64,000 bases of DNA from Halobacterium zhouii (GTDB lineage Archaea > Halobacteriota > Halobacteria > Halobacteriales > Halobacteriaceae). Shown here one piece after another: positions 1-8,939 of the stretch. The translations under genes and the position numbers were made by a program. The DNA lies in assembly GCF_021249405.1 (NCBI RefSeq), contig NZ_CP089593.1, positions 2,294,001 to 2,358,000 of the forward strand, given 5' to 3'. Numbering within the stretch: the first letter of the stretch is position 1; each line of letters begins with the position of its first letter. The notes beneath the pieces are model-generated. The model worked only from the letters and a program-made list of their open reading frames with translations, had not been told where the DNA came from and searched no databases.

Positions 1-493
1 GTCGCTGGTGGCCCTCGCGCTCGAAGCCGAGTGATTCGAGCGTCCTGATTGACGCCTCGTTCGACGTCACGACGTTGGCGTTCACCTTGTTGAAGTTGCG
101 CTCCGCGAACGCGTAGTCGAGCAAGAGCGCGGTCCCTTCCGTGACGTACCCCTCGCGCCGGTGTTCGGGGGCAATCCAGTACATCAGGCTCCCGATGCGC
201 ACGTCGTCGCGCACCCACCCGAACGCCACGACGCCGACCGGTTCGGGGTCGCGGCTCTCTCCGGTCGGCGCTCCTCCTTCCGCGGCCTCCCCCTCGTCGA
301 CGCAGACGAGGAAGTGGTACTCCGCGCCCTCCTCGAACAGTTCCGCCACGTCCTCGCGCCGACGGATCGACGTGTCTCCGAGCGTGACGCGCGTGCTCGG
401 GTCGTTGCGGCCGCGCTGGATGAACTCGTAATCCTCCTCCTCGATGGGGTGGAGGGAAACAGTGTCGCCCTCTGTGAACGCTGGTCCAGGCAT
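1..493 (-). CDS. GNAT acetyltransferase, RimJ/RimL-like (3' end outside window)
   Basis: Only the N-terminal ~164 residues lie in the window; the frame stays open to the left edge. The start is the ATG read from 493, giving MPGPAFTEGDTVSLHPIEEE, the same N-terminus pattern as the two paralogues to its right. A GNAT acetyl-CoA site is visible (YWIAPEHRREGYVTEG, with the RxxGY pattern), followed by a VxxSNEASIRTLESLGF helix typical of the C-terminal half of RimJ/RimL N-terminal protein acetyltransferases. The family transfers acetyl from acetyl-CoA to alpha-amino groups or small amines; the substrate cannot be told from sequence. It is the third member of a tandem array on the minus strand. Confidence 0.85.
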   Translation of the reverse strand, partial: MPGPAFTEGDTVSLHPIEEEDYEFIQRGRNDPSTRVTLGDTSIRRREDVAELFEEGAEYHFLVCVDEGEAAEGGAPTGESRDPEPVGVVAFGWVRDDVRIGSLMYWIAPEHRREGYVTEGTALLLDYAFAERNFNKVNANVVTSNEASIRTLESLGFEREGHQR

Positions 494-545
494 ACTCGAA
501 TCTCAGGCCCGAGGCAGCATATGTGCTCGCTGAACTGCGTTTCAG

Positions 546-1139
546 TCAGGCGCCCGACGCGTCCAGCCACTCCTCGGCGAGCAGGCCGTAGCGGTAGTTG
601 TCCCGGCGCTCGCCGTCCACGAACGTCTCCTTCCGGTGGACGCCCTCGCGCTCGAAGCCGAGGTTCTCGAGGACGCGCTGGGAGCCGACGTTGGACTCCA
701 GGACGACGGCGTACACCTTCGCGAGGCGGCGCTCCTCGAACGCGAAATCCAGGACGAGTCGCGTCGCCTCCGTGACGTAGCCGTTGCCCTGGTGCTCGGG
801 CGCGACCCAGTACATCAACATTCCGGAGCCGTGTTTCGTGCGAATCCACGGAATGTGGATGGCACCGACTGGTTCGGGGTCTGCTTCGTCGTCGTTCGAA
901 CTGTCGGCACCACTCCCTTCGTCGTCCGTTCGACAGATCAGGAAGCCGAACCCGTCGCCGTCGCCCGAGATGCCGTTCTCGAAGTACTCCTGTATCTGCT
1001 CGCCGTTCTGCGGGTCGACGTCCGTGAGCGGACGGCGGATGTCAGGGTGGTTGCGGCCGCGCTGGATGAACTCCAGGTCGTCCTCTTCGATGGTGTGCAG
1101 CGCCACGTTCTCGCCCGCCGCGAAGACCGGGCCCGGCAT
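546..1139 (-). CDS. GNAT acetyltransferase, RimJ/RimL-like (middle paralogue)
   Basis: 197 residues. The open frame continues upstream to 1472, but the ATG at 1139 is chosen because it yields MPGPVFAAGENVALHTIEEE, matching both neighbours, and because it overlaps the stop of the upstream paralogue as TGATG, a usual translational coupling here. The acetyl-CoA loop is YWVAPEHQGNGYVTEA (QxxGxG-like) near residue 110, then VLESNVGSQRVLENLGF. It differs from its paralogues by an acidic Ser/Asp/Glu insertion around residues 68-88. Probably an N-acetyltransferase of proteins or small molecules; substrate unknown. Confidence 0.85.
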   Translation of the reverse strand: MPGPVFAAGENVALHTIEEDDLEFIQRGRNHPDIRRPLTDVDPQNGEQIQEYFENGISGDGDGFGFLICRTDDEGSGADSSNDDEADPEPVGAIHIPWIRTKHGSGMLMYWVAPEHQGNGYVTEATRLVLDFAFEERRLAKVYAVVLESNVGSQRVLENLGFEREGVHRKETFVDGERRDNYRYGLLAEEWLDASGA

Positions 1140-1672
1140 CAGACGCCACCCCACTCGTCGGCGAGCAGGCCGTAGCGGTCGGCGTCGACGTGCTCGCCCC
1201 GGACGAACTTCTCCTCGCGGAGCACGCCCTCGTGCTGGAACCCGAGCTTTTCGAGAACGCGGCGGGAGCCGTCGTTGGACTCGATGACGTCCGCGCGGAT
1301 CTTGTTCAGGCGGCGGTCCGCGAACGCGTGCTCGCAGAGCAGGCCGGCGGCCTCGATGGCGTAGCCGTTCCCCCAGTGGTCGGGCGCGAGCCAGTACGCG
1401 AGCGTGGCGGTGCCGGTGACGTCGTCCTCGTCGAAGAGCACCACCATGCCCACGGGTTCCTCGTCGGCGCACGCGAGGAGACTCACGCTGTCAGCGCTCG
1501 AGAACGAGTTCTCGAAGAACTCGTGGATCTGTTCGGCGTTCGCCGCGCGGTTCAGCGTGAGCGGCTGACGCACCGCCGGGTCGTTGCGGGCGGACTGCAC
1601 GAACTCGAGGTCCTCCTCCTCGACGGTCCGGAGGGTCACTGTGTCGCCCTCCGCGAACGTGGGGCCGGGCAT
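1139..1672 (-). CDS. GNAT acetyltransferase, RimJ/RimL-like (promoter-proximal paralogue)
   Basis: 177 residues, first gene of the three-gene minus-strand array. It starts MPGPTFAEGDTVTLRTVEEE and has the GNAT acetyl-CoA loop YWLAPDHWGNGYAIEA around residue 90, with VIESNDGSRRVLEKLGFQHEG after it. The stop overlaps the next start as TGATG. The three proteins share N-terminus, core and C-terminus order, so the array arose by tandem duplication. Acetyl transfer is well supported; the acceptor is unknown. Confidence 0.88.
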   Translation of the reverse strand: MPGPTFAEGDTVTLRTVEEEDLEFVQSARNDPAVRQPLTLNRAANAEQIHEFFENSFSSADSVSLLACADEEPVGMVVLFDEDDVTGTATLAYWLAPDHWGNGYAIEAAGLLCEHAFADRRLNKIRADVIESNDGSRRVLEKLGFQHEGVLREEKFVRGEHVDADRYGLLADEWGGV

Positions 1673-1804
1673 ACTCGGCGGTTTCTCGTACAGCAGGATA
1701 GGTGTTCCCGAAAGCGCGTTTCAGTCTAGCGTTCGATACGTTCCCCGTGACGGCCACGGGCCGCTTCCGCGAAGCCTTTTGTCGAGCGGCCCCGAGGCCC
1801 GGGC

Positions 1805-2785
1805 ATGGACCTGCCGAACCGACCGCGTCGCCTGCGCCGGGACGGCGTGCGCGGCCTCGTCTCGGAGACGAGCCTCGACCCCTCGGACTTCGTCGCGCCG
1901 GTGTTCGTGGACGCCACGACCGACGAGCGCGTGCCCATCGAGTCGATGCCGGGCCACGAACGCGTCCCGCTCGACGAGGCGGTGGCGCGCGTCGAGGAGG
2001 TGCTCGAGACGGGCGTGGAGGCCGTGATGCTGTTCGGCATCCCCGAATCGAAGGATGAGCGCGGCACTCGCGCGTACGCCGAGAGCGGCGTCGTGCAAGA
2101 GGCCACACGGAAGATTACGAGCGAAACGGACGCCTACGTCATCACGGACATCTGTCTCTGCGAGTACACGAGCCACGGGCACTGCGGGGTGCTCGAAGCG
2201 GATGCCAGCGACGACCCCGACCTCACAGTCGAAAACGACGAGACGCTCGATCTGCTGGCGAAGACCGCCGTCTCGCACGCCGAGGCGGGCGCGGAGATGG
2301 TCGCGCCGTCCTCGATGACCGACGGGATGGTCGCCGCGATTCGGGAGGGGCTTGACGACGCGGGCTTCTCCGACGTGCCCATCATGAGCTACGCGGCGAA
2401 GTACGAGTCCGCGTTCTACGGGCCGTTCCGGGACGCCGCGGACGGCGCGCCCGCGTTCGGCGACCGCCGGCACTACCAGATGGACCCAGCGAACCGCCGC
2501 GAGGCGATGCGCGAAGTCGAACTCGACGCCGAACAGGGCGCGGACGTGCTGATGGTGAAACCCGCGCTCCCGTACCTCGACGTGGTCGCGGACGTGCGCC
2601 GGAACTTCGACCACCCGGTCGCGGCGTACAACGTCTCCGGGGAGTACGCGATGCTCCACGCCGCGGGCGAGCAGGGATGGCTGGATGTCGAGGCGACGGC
2701 CCGTGAGTCGCTGCTCTCCATCAAGCGAGCGGGCGCGGACCTCATCGTGACGTATTTCGCGGAGAGCGTGGCTGAGTCGCTCTGA
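1805..2785 (+). CDS. hemB: Porphobilinogen synthase (delta-aminolevulinate dehydratase)
   Basis: 326 residues, full length. It condenses two 5-aminolevulinate molecules to porphobilinogen in the cytoplasm. The zinc site appears as [14 protein letters not shown] (Cys117, Cys119, Cys127). The two active-site lysines are K199 in [15 protein letters not shown] and K252 in [13 protein letters not shown]. The zinc-type triplet of cysteines marks it as a Zn-dependent rather than Mg-only enzyme. First gene of a plus-strand tetrapyrrole run; hemL follows after 84 nt. A T-rich promoter-like stretch (gccttttgtcg) lies about 25-35 nt upstream. Confidence 0.97.
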   Translation: MDLPNRPRRLRRDGVRGLVSETSLDPSDFVAPVFVDATTDERVPIESMPGHERVPLDEAVARVEEVLETGVEAVMLFGIPESKDERGTRAYAESGVVQEATRKITSETDAYVITDICLCEYTSHGHCGVLEADASDDPDLTVENDETLDLLAKTAVSHAEAGAEMVAPSSMTDGMVAAIREGLDDAGFSDVPIMSYAAKYESAFYGPFRDAADGAPAFGDRRHYQMDPANRREAMREVELDAEQGADVLMVKPALPYLDVVADVRRNFDHPVAAYNVSGEYAMLHAAGEQGWLDVEATARESLLSIKRAGADLIVTYFAESVAESL

Positions 2786-2869
2786 GCGCGCGACACCACT
2801 CGTCGGAGCGGCCGTCCAGACGACGCCTGACCCAACAACTTCTTTCACGGACCGCCCTAAGCGCGGGGC

Positions 2870-4168
2870 ATGAACCGCGAGAACTCCCGGGAGCGCTACG
2901 ACCGCGCGCTCGACGTGCTGGTCGGCGGCGTCAACTCCTCGGTGCGCGCCGCCCCGCAGCCCTACCCGACGTTCGTCGAGAAGGGCGACGCCGGGCACGT
3001 CGTGGACGCGGACGGCAACCGCTACGTGGACTGGGTGATGGGTCTCGGGCCGCTGCTGCTCGGCCACGACCTCCCCGAGTCCGTGCAGGCCGCCGTCCAG
3101 CGGCGAGCGAGCGAGGGGCCGATGTACGGGATGCCGACCGAACTCGAGGTCGAGCACGCGGAGTTCCTCGCGCGCCACGTCCCGAGCGTGGAGATGGTGC
3201 GTTTCGTGAACTCCGGCACCGAAGCCACGACCTCCGCCGTGCGCCTCGCGCGTGGCGTGACGGGCCGGAACAAGATTGTCGTAATGCAGGGCGGCTACCA
3301 CGGCGCCCAGGAATCCACCCTCGTGGAGGGCGACGCCGAACACCCCGGCCCCTCCAGCGCGGGCATCCCGCAGTCGTTCGCGGAGCACACCCTCCCGGTG
3401 CCGTTCAACGACGCCGAAGCCGCGAAGGAGGTGTTCGAGCGCCACGGCGACGACATCGCGTGCGTGCTCGTCGAACCCATGCTCGCCAACAAGGGCATCG
3501 TCGAACCGGTCGAGGGCTACCACGAGACGCTCCGGGACCTCACCGACGAACACGGGTCACTGCTCGTCTGGGACGAGGTCATCACGGGCTTCCGCGTCGG
3601 CGGCCTCGGCTGCGCCCAGTCGAAGTACGGCGTCACACCCGACCTCACGACGTTCGGGAAGATCATCGGCGGCGGGTTCCCCGTGGGTGCCATCGGCGGC
3701 CGCACGGACCTGATGGAGGAGTTCACGCCCGTCGGCGACGTCTTCCAGGCGGGGACGTTCTCCGGCCACCCCGTGACGATGGCCGCCGGTCTCGAGACCC
3801 TGAAGTTCGCCGCGGAGAACGACGTCTACGAGCACGTCAACGACCTCGGCAGCCAGTTGCGGACGGGACTCGAGGACGTCGTCGCGGAGCGCGCGCCCGA
3901 GTACAGCGTCGTCGGCACGGACAGCCTGTTCAAGGTCGCGTTCACGCGCGGCGCGAATGCCGACCGTAGTGACGACAACCCAGGGCCGAGGAACGCCGCC
4001 GACGTCGCCGCCGGTGCGGTCGAGCGCTGGAATCGCGTGTTCCGCCCGCAGATGCTCGATTCGGGCGTGATGCTCTCCCAGAACCAGTTCGAGTCCCAGT
4101 TCGTCTCCTACGCTCACACCGAGGAGGACGTCGAGCGAACGCTGGACGCCTACCGTTCGGTGCTGTAG
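2870..4168 (+). CDS. hemL: Glutamate-1-semialdehyde 2,1-aminomutase
   Basis: 432 residues, usual length for the family. Converts glutamate-1-semialdehyde to 5-aminolevulinate, the substrate of HemB next door. It is a class III PLP aminotransferase fold: the PLP lysine is K264 in [15 protein letters not shown], the cofactor aspartate is in [12 protein letters not shown], and the gating loop region has GLGPLLLGH and RFVNSGTEA. An acidic [15 protein letters not shown] stretch near residue 365 is a small halophilic insertion. It has its own T-rich upstream element (aacttctttcacg). Confidence 0.97.
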   Translation: MNRENSRERYDRALDVLVGGVNSSVRAAPQPYPTFVEKGDAGHVVDADGNRYVDWVMGLGPLLLGHDLPESVQAAVQRRASEGPMYGMPTELEVEHAEFLARHVPSVEMVRFVNSGTEATTSAVRLARGVTGRNKIVVMQGGYHGAQESTLVEGDAEHPGPSSAGIPQSFAEHTLPVPFNDAEAAKEVFERHGDDIACVLVEPMLANKGIVEPVEGYHETLRDLTDEHGSLLVWDEVITGFRVGGLGCAQSKYGVTPDLTTFGKIIGGGFPVGAIGGRTDLMEEFTPVGDVFQAGTFSGHPVTMAAGLETLKFAAENDVYEHVNDLGSQLRTGLEDVVAERAPEYSVVGTDSLFKVAFTRGANADRSDDNPGPRNAADVAAGAVERWNRVFRPQMLDSGVMLSQNQFESQFVSYAHTEEDVERTLDAYRSVL

Positions 4169-4316
4169 GACCGCCTCGCACTGACGCCCACTTCGCGCTG
4201 TCACCCCTCTCGCACTATCCCTGACACCTCGCGCTGGAACGACGCGAACGAGTTGACGCGCGTCGGCGCCGCCGGCTTCCTGTGGCTTTTTCCCCGCGCC
4301 CTCCCAACGTCCGCGC

Positions 4317-4739
4317 ATGTCAACGTCCGCTCCCGACAGCAGGTGGTGGTACCTGGTGCTCGCGGTGCCGGTGTTCTACGCGCTGGCGACAGTGCTCAGT
4401 TTCGTCGTCGGGTTCGTCGCGTTCGTCGCCACGCTCGTCGGCGTGACTGGTGGCGTCGGCGGCGGCCCCGGGAGCTCGGAGCTTGCGGTGGGGTTCGGCG
4501 TCGTCGGCATCGTCGGCCTCGTCCTGCTGGTGGTGCTCGTCGGCCTCGTGCTCTCGCTCGCGTTCCCCATCGCGCTCTACTTCGACGCGGAGGCGCTCGC
4601 GGACGCCGACACGACCTGGCAGCCCGACCCCGCGCTGTACGGCCTGCTCGGCCTGGCCAGCGTCGTCGCTCAACCCCTCCAGATTCCACTCGGCGTGTAC
4701 TACCTCTACAAGCGCCACGAGGCCGTGGGGGTGCCCTGA
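4317..4739 (+). CDS. Small polytopic membrane protein A, paralogue of the next gene
   Basis: 140 residues with three to four predicted membrane segments (about 13-45, 62-88 and 106-125) and a cytoplasmic-looking tail YYLYKRHEAVG. I do not recognise a named family. It shares the N-terminal motif DSRWWYLVLAVPV with the following protein (DSRWWYWVVAVPT), so the two are diverged tandem duplicates. It lies between hemL and hemC; the next start codon (GTG) directly abuts this stop (TGA GTG). A T-rich promoter-like stretch (gtggctttttccc) lies about 30 nt upstream. Position suggests, but does not prove, a link to tetrapyrrole or haem metabolism. Confidence 0.7.
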   Translation: MSTSAPDSRWWYLVLAVPVFYALATVLSFVVGFVAFVATLVGVTGGVGGGPGSSELAVGFGVVGIVGLVLLVVLVGLVLSLAFPIALYFDAEALADADTTWQPDPALYGLLGLASVVAQPLQIPLGVYYLYKRHEAVGVP

Positions 4740-5297
4740 GTGTCGTCGACGGTCCGCCACGGCGTGGTGCACGTCGACTCCCGGTGGTGGTACTGGGTGG
4801 TCGCCGTCCCCACAATCGCGGCGCTGTGGGCGCTCAGCGCGCTCTGGCTCGTCGGCGTCGTGCTCGTCGTCCCGCAGGCGAACGCGACCACCGGCGGCGC
4901 CATCGTCTCGATTCCCGCGGTGGCCCTCGGCGTGCCCGCGCTCGTCGCGTTCCTCGTGTTGCCGTTCGCGCTCCTCGTCGACGCGCGTGCCGTCCGCGAC
5001 GCCGGTTCCGACTGGCCCGAGGACCCCGGCCAGCCGGCGCAGTTCGCGGCCGCCGCGGACGCCGTGATCGTCGCTGGCGTCCTGGTGTTCTTCGAGGTGC
5101 TCGACTTCACCGGCCCGCGCGTCAGGCATATCGAACCGCTCGGCGTGACGCCACAGCGCCTGCTCGGGATGGCGGTCATCCTCGTCGGCGTCGCCGCCGG
5201 GAGCCTGGTCTGCGTGCGGTACGTCCGCGAGCGCCGCGAACACGTCGCGATGCCGCGGTCGCTGCGGGAGTGGCGCGAGGAACTGCGGGCGGCGTGA
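4740..5297 (+). CDS. Small polytopic membrane protein B, paralogue of the previous gene
   Basis: 185 residues from a GTG start that follows the upstream stop without a gap. It begins with a soluble stretch, then DSRWWYWVVAVPT, a motif shared with the preceding protein. About four to five hydrophobic segments follow (roughly 17-42, 53-83, 104-122, 138-158), ending in a basic/acidic tail. Function unknown. Translation is almost certainly coupled to the preceding gene. Both lie between hemL and hemC, so a membrane role in haem metabolism is one guess; they may equally be passengers. Confidence 0.65.
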   Translation: MSSTVRHGVVHVDSRWWYWVVAVPTIAALWALSALWLVGVVLVVPQANATTGGAIVSIPAVALGVPALVAFLVLPFALLVDARAVRDAGSDWPEDPGQPAQFAAAADAVIVAGVLVFFEVLDFTGPRVRHIEPLGVTPQRLLGMAVILVGVAAGSLVCVRYVRERREHVAMPRSLREWREELRAA

Positions 5298-5355
5298 ACG
5301 GCGTCGGCGTGAGCGGAACGTAGGGGGTTTCAACCCCGCGCCCAGAGTAAGAGGT

Positions 5356-6579
5356 ATGCCAAAACAGTCGATTCGTCTCGCCACACGGGGCTCCGCGCTC
5401 GCGCTCCGGCAGGCAGGCGAAGTGCGGTCCGCGCTCGAGGACCGGCGACACGACGTCGAACTCGTGGAGGTCGAGACGACCGGCGACCGCCTCGAGGACG
5501 CGCTCGTGCAGGACCTCGGGAAGACCGGCGCGTTCGTTCGCTCGCTCGACCGCGAGGTGCTCGACGGCGACGCGGACGCCGCCGTCCACTCCATGAAGGA
5601 CGTGCCAACGGACGTGCCCAACGACCTCGTCGTCGCCGCGGTGCCGCGGCGCGCGAACCCCGCTGACGTGCTCGTGACGGCCGACGGCACCGGCCTCGAG
5701 GACCTCCCGTCGGGGAGCGTCGTCGGCACGGCGAGTCTTCGTCGCGGCGCACAGGTCCGCGCGCACCGCCCAAGCCTCGAGGTCGAACCCATCCGCGGGA
5801 ACGTCGACACGCGCGTCGAGAAACTTCTCGCGCCCGCGCTCCAGGCCGAACACGAGCGCCGGCAGGAGGCCGAACGCGAGAGACGTGAGGCCGACGAGCG
5901 CGAACAGCAACGCGACGAGTACACCCCGGACATCGAAGCCGGCGTCGAGAACCTGAACGACGCGTCGGACGCAGACGACAACGAAGCGGACGACTCGAAC
6001 GACGGGCCGTCGACGTCGGCCTCGGAGGGCGGCAGCCGGCAGAACGCCGAGTACGACCAGACCGTCGAGGAGTGGTTCGACTCGCTGTCGGAACTCCAGC
6101 GGAACGCGCTCGGCCACGAGATCGACACAGAGTACGACGCGCTCGTGCTCGCGCAGGTCGGCCTCGAACGCACCGGCCTGATCCACCACGTGAACACCGA
6201 GGAGTTACCGACAGACACGCACGTCCCGGCGCCCGGCCAGGGCGCGCTCTGTGTGACCGCCGAACGCGACAGCGACACTGCCGACGCCATCCGGGACGCG
6301 CTCGACCACGTCCGCTCGCGGATCGAGGTGACAGCCGAACGCGTCGTCCTCGAATCTCTCGGCGGCGGCTGCATCGCACCCATCGGCGTCCACGCGGTCG
6401 TGCAGGGCGACGCCGTCCACGCGGACGTGCAGGTGTTCGACCGCAGCGGCGGCCAGCAGGTCGGGGAGAGCCGCGACCTGGACGTGGAGAACTACGCGGA
6501 CGACGCTCGCTACCTCGCCGACGACCTCCGCGACCGCGGCGCCGCGGACCTCATCGAGGCCGCCAAACGGGAGGACTGA
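5356..6579 (+). CDS. hemC: Hydroxymethylbilane synthase with a ~100-residue acidic insertion
   Basis: Porphobilinogen deaminase, which polymerises four porphobilinogens to hydroxymethylbilane. Motifs: ATRGSALALRQAG (N-terminus), AAVHSMKDVP (79-84), GTASLRRGAQ (124-133), and the dipyrromethane-cofactor cysteine C339 in SLGGGCIAPIGVHA. At 407 residues it is about 95 longer than bacterial enzymes (~310). The excess sits between GNVDTRVEKLL (150-158) and EYDALVLAQVGLERTG (259-274), where family members have only about ten residues. The insertion is Glu/Arg-rich then Asp/Asn/Ser-rich, and probably forms a surface excursion. hemC is followed after 4 nt by the methyltransferase gene. Confidence 0.95.
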   Translation: MPKQSIRLATRGSALALRQAGEVRSALEDRRHDVELVEVETTGDRLEDALVQDLGKTGAFVRSLDREVLDGDADAAVHSMKDVPTDVPNDLVVAAVPRRANPADVLVTADGTGLEDLPSGSVVGTASLRRGAQVRAHRPSLEVEPIRGNVDTRVEKLLAPALQAEHERRQEAERERREADEREQQRDEYTPDIEAGVENLNDASDADDNEADDSNDGPSTSASEGGSRQNAEYDQTVEEWFDSLSELQRNALGHEIDTEYDALVLAQVGLERTGLIHHVNTEELPTDTHVPAPGQGALCVTAERDSDTADAIRDALDHVRSRIEVTAERVVLESLGGGCIAPIGVHAVVQGDAVHADVQVFDRSGGQQVGESRDLDVENYADDARYLADDLRDRGAADLIEAAKRED

Positions 6580-6583
6580 GACG

Positions 6584-7363
6584 ATGTCGGAGCCCAACGA
6601 ACCAGCCGGCGACGAACTGTCCACCGACGAATCGCTCGGCACCGTCTACCTCGTCGGGAGCGGTCCGGGCGACCCCGAACTCCTCACCGTGAAGGCCACG
6701 CGCCTCCTCGAGGAGGCAGACGTCGTGCTCCACGACAAACTCCCTGGCCCCGAAATCCTCGACTCGATTCCCGAGGACAAACGCGAGGACGTCGGAAAGC
6801 GCGCCGGCGGCGAGCGAACCGAGCAGGCCGACATCAACGCCCGGCTGGTAGAGCTCGCCGAGGAAGGCAGGGACGTGGTTCGACTGAAGGGCGGCGACCC
6901 GTTCGTGTTCGGTCGCGGTGGTGAAGAGATGGTGTACCTCGCCGACCACGATGTGCCGTTCGAAGTGGTACCCGGCATCACTTCTGCCGTCGCCGCACCC
7001 GCCGCAGCAGACATCCCGGTCACCCACCGCGAGCACGCCTCCAGCGTCTCGTTCGTCACCGGCCACGAGGACCCCACGAAGGACGGATCGGCGGTGGACT
7101 GGCGGGCGCTCGCGGACACCGGCGGCACCATCGTCGTGCTGATGGGCGTCGGGAAGCTCCCCGAGTACACCCAGGAACTCGTGAACGCCGGCATGGACCC
7201 CGAGACGCCGGTCGCGCTCATCGAGAAGGGGACGCGGCCCGGCCAGCGCGTCGCTCGCGGCACCCTCGACACCATCGTCGACGCGCGCGACGACGCCGGC
7301 ATCGAACCGCCCGCGGTCACGGTCATCGGCGGCGTCGCGGGCGTGCCGGAGGTGCTGGAATGA
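6584..7363 (+). CDS. cobA: Uroporphyrinogen-III C-methyltransferase (SUMT)
   Basis: 259 residues. SAM-dependent C2/C7 methylation of uroporphyrinogen III to precorrin-2, the branch point to sirohaem, cobalamin and the archaeal alternative haem route. Family marks: YLVGSGPGDPELLTVKA near residue 24, LHDKLPGPEILD, VRLKGGDPFVFGRGGEE, PGITSAVAAPAAADIPVTHR, and GTRPGQRVARGTL. It has a short acidic N-terminal extension (about 20 residues). It lies 4 nt after hemC and overlaps hemD by ATGA, so one transcript is likely. Confidence 0.95.
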   Translation: MSEPNEPAGDELSTDESLGTVYLVGSGPGDPELLTVKATRLLEEADVVLHDKLPGPEILDSIPEDKREDVGKRAGGERTEQADINARLVELAEEGRDVVRLKGGDPFVFGRGGEEMVYLADHDVPFEVVPGITSAVAAPAAADIPVTHREHASSVSFVTGHEDPTKDGSAVDWRALADTGGTIVVLMGVGKLPEYTQELVNAGMDPETPVALIEKGTRPGQRVARGTLDTIVDARDDAGIEPPAVTVIGGVAGVPEVLE

Positions 7364-8076
7364 ACGTCGCCGTCTTCCGGCCCGACGACGAGCGCCTCGC
7401 GGACGCCGTCTCCCTCCTCGAATCGCTCGGCTCCACCCCCATCGCCGACCCGATGCTCGCTGTCGAACCCACCGGAGCCGTTCCCCGCGACGACGCCGAT
7501 TTCACCGTCCTCACGAGCAAGACCGGCGGCGAACTCGCCGCAGGCGCCGAGTGGGAACCCGGCGAAACGACGCTCTGTGCCATCGGGGACGCGACCGCGG
7601 CGGCGTGCCGCGACGCCGGCTGGACGGTCGACCTCGTCCCCGAGGAGTACACGAGTTCGGGGCTCGTCGCCGCGCTCGAAGACCGCGTCGACGGCGGACG
7701 CGTCGAGGTCGCGCGCTCTGACCACGGATCTGTGGTGCTCACGGACGGCCTGAACGACGCCGGCGCGTTCGTCCACGAGACCGTGCTGTACGAACTCGTC
7801 CGGCCGAACGGCGCGGGCGAATCGGTCGAACTGGCCGTGGGCCGGGACCTCGACGCGGCACTGTTCACGTCCTCGCTCACGGTCGAACACTGGCTCGATG
7901 CCGCCAGCGAACGCGGCGTCCGGGACGCGGCGCTCGCCGGCCTGAACGACGCCGTCGTCGGCTGTATCGGCGCTCCGACTCGTGAGACAGCCGAGAAGAG
8001 CGGTGTCAGCGTCGACGTCGTACCCGAGGACGCGGACTTCGAGCAGTTGGCGCGCGCAGTCTGCGGCGAGCGGTAA
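7360..8076 (+). CDS. hemD: Uroporphyrinogen-III synthase
   Basis: 238 residues, starting at the ATG that overlaps the preceding stop (ATGA). HemD cyclises hydroxymethylbilane with inversion of ring D. Sequence is poorly conserved in this family, but the two-lobe pattern is seen: VAVFRPDDERLADAVSLLESLG at the start, a hinge strand DFTVLTSKTGGELAA, ALEDRVDGGRVEVARSDHGSVVL, and the late LFTSSLTVEHWLDAA. Its place right after hemC and cobA fixes the assignment. The run hemB-L-C-cobA-D supplies siroheme and haem precursors. Confidence 0.93.
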   Translation: MNVAVFRPDDERLADAVSLLESLGSTPIADPMLAVEPTGAVPRDDADFTVLTSKTGGELAAGAEWEPGETTLCAIGDATAAACRDAGWTVDLVPEEYTSSGLVAALEDRVDGGRVEVARSDHGSVVLTDGLNDAGAFVHETVLYELVRPNGAGESVELAVGRDLDAALFTSSLTVEHWLDAASERGVRDAALAGLNDAVVGCIGAPTRETAEKSGVSVDVVPEDADFEQLARAVCGER

Positions 8077-8142
8077 AATCTACGTTCGAGAACGGCACAA
8101 ACCCACAGAAGACTTTTCGCGGCTGGCAGGGACTAGCTCCAC

Positions 8143-8754
8143 ATGTCCGCCAGACGTCGCGTTCTCGGTCTCGCCGCTAGCACACTGGCCGCAGCTGCTG
8201 GCTGCAACGCTGCTCCTGACTTTAGTAGTGACCCCGCTACCCCCAACACGACGACGCTCCCTGCCAACGAACGAGCGAGAGCCGAAGCCGACCCGATCAG
8301 CGTCGAGCGAACTGTCTCTGACTCCGACAACGAGTACATCCCCGAGAACGACACCGTTCGATACGCAGCGATAGCCTCTGGCGGTAGCGTCGATGAGTAT
8401 CACTACGTCTCGTTCGACGAGTGGGCCAACAACAAAGCGGAGACCGTCGCAGCGAGGGGAACCAGAGAGTTCCTCGAAACGCGCCTGCAGAACACGGCGT
8501 TCGTGTCGGTCCGAAGCGGCAGTTTCGAGCGACCGACGCCCTACGTCGAGGTCGTTCACCGTACCGAAGTCGATGATTCGGGTACCGTCGTCAACGAACC
8601 CGAGATATCCGTCTCACGACTCGTCGAAGCGACGCCCAGCAGTATCACTGTAACCGCGGACATCGCCATCGCCGGGAAGTCAGTCACGCGGGAGTATCCC
8701 GTGTTCGTACTGAACGCCGTCGTCGAGCAGCTGTGGACGACAGACGGCCCTTGA
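8143..8754 (+). CDS. Tat-exported lipoprotein, function unknown
   Basis: 203 residues. The leader MSARRRVLGLAAS...AAAAGCNAAP has a twin-arginine start and a lipobox with the acceptor cysteine at about residue 21, so the mature protein is probably lipid-anchored outside the membrane. The mature part is acidic, with strands such as YHYVSFDEWANNKAETVAARG and YVEVVHRTEVDDSGTV. No family is recognised. An upstream T-rich stretch (agacttttcgcgg) about 25-30 nt before the ATG is promoter-like. The gene-poor spacer begins just after it. Confidence 0.75.
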   Translation: MSARRRVLGLAASTLAAAAGCNAAPDFSSDPATPNTTTLPANERARAEADPISVERTVSDSDNEYIPENDTVRYAAIASGGSVDEYHYVSFDEWANNKAETVAARGTREFLETRLQNTAFVSVRSGSFERPTPYVEVVHRTEVDDSGTVVNEPEISVSRLVEATPSSITVTADIAIAGKSVTREYPVFVLNAVVEQLWTTDGP

Positions 8755-8907
8755 GTGAAGTAAAAAGCGGGTAAAGCGCGAGTTTGTGAGCGTTCAGTAG
8801 ATGAAGAGAGCGGTGTTCTGAGAGACCATTTCCTGGTTTTGCCGCTCGTGCGCTCTGAGAAGCCAGCCTCGTGATTTTTGCACCCGGTTTCGTGGTGAAT
8901 GTCGACG

Positions 8908-8939
8908 CCAGTAAATCCTATACCACGATATCAAATCAC
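8908..8939 (-). repeat. Dispersed 32-36-nt motif, copy 1
   Basis: Read on the minus strand it starts GTGATTTGATATCGTGG and ends TATAGGATTTACTGG. It aligns with four other copies within 3.1 kb around the DHH nuclease gene. The shared core is ATTTTGATATC, about six variable bases, then ATAGGATTYAYTGG. Confidence 0.55.

Noticed and set aside
1721..3553. A very long open frame antisense to hemB and hemL
   Set aside because: GC-rich haloarchaeal genes always yield long antisense frames; the predicted protein is His/Arg/Val-rich with no domain, while the other strand encodes two clear enzymes.
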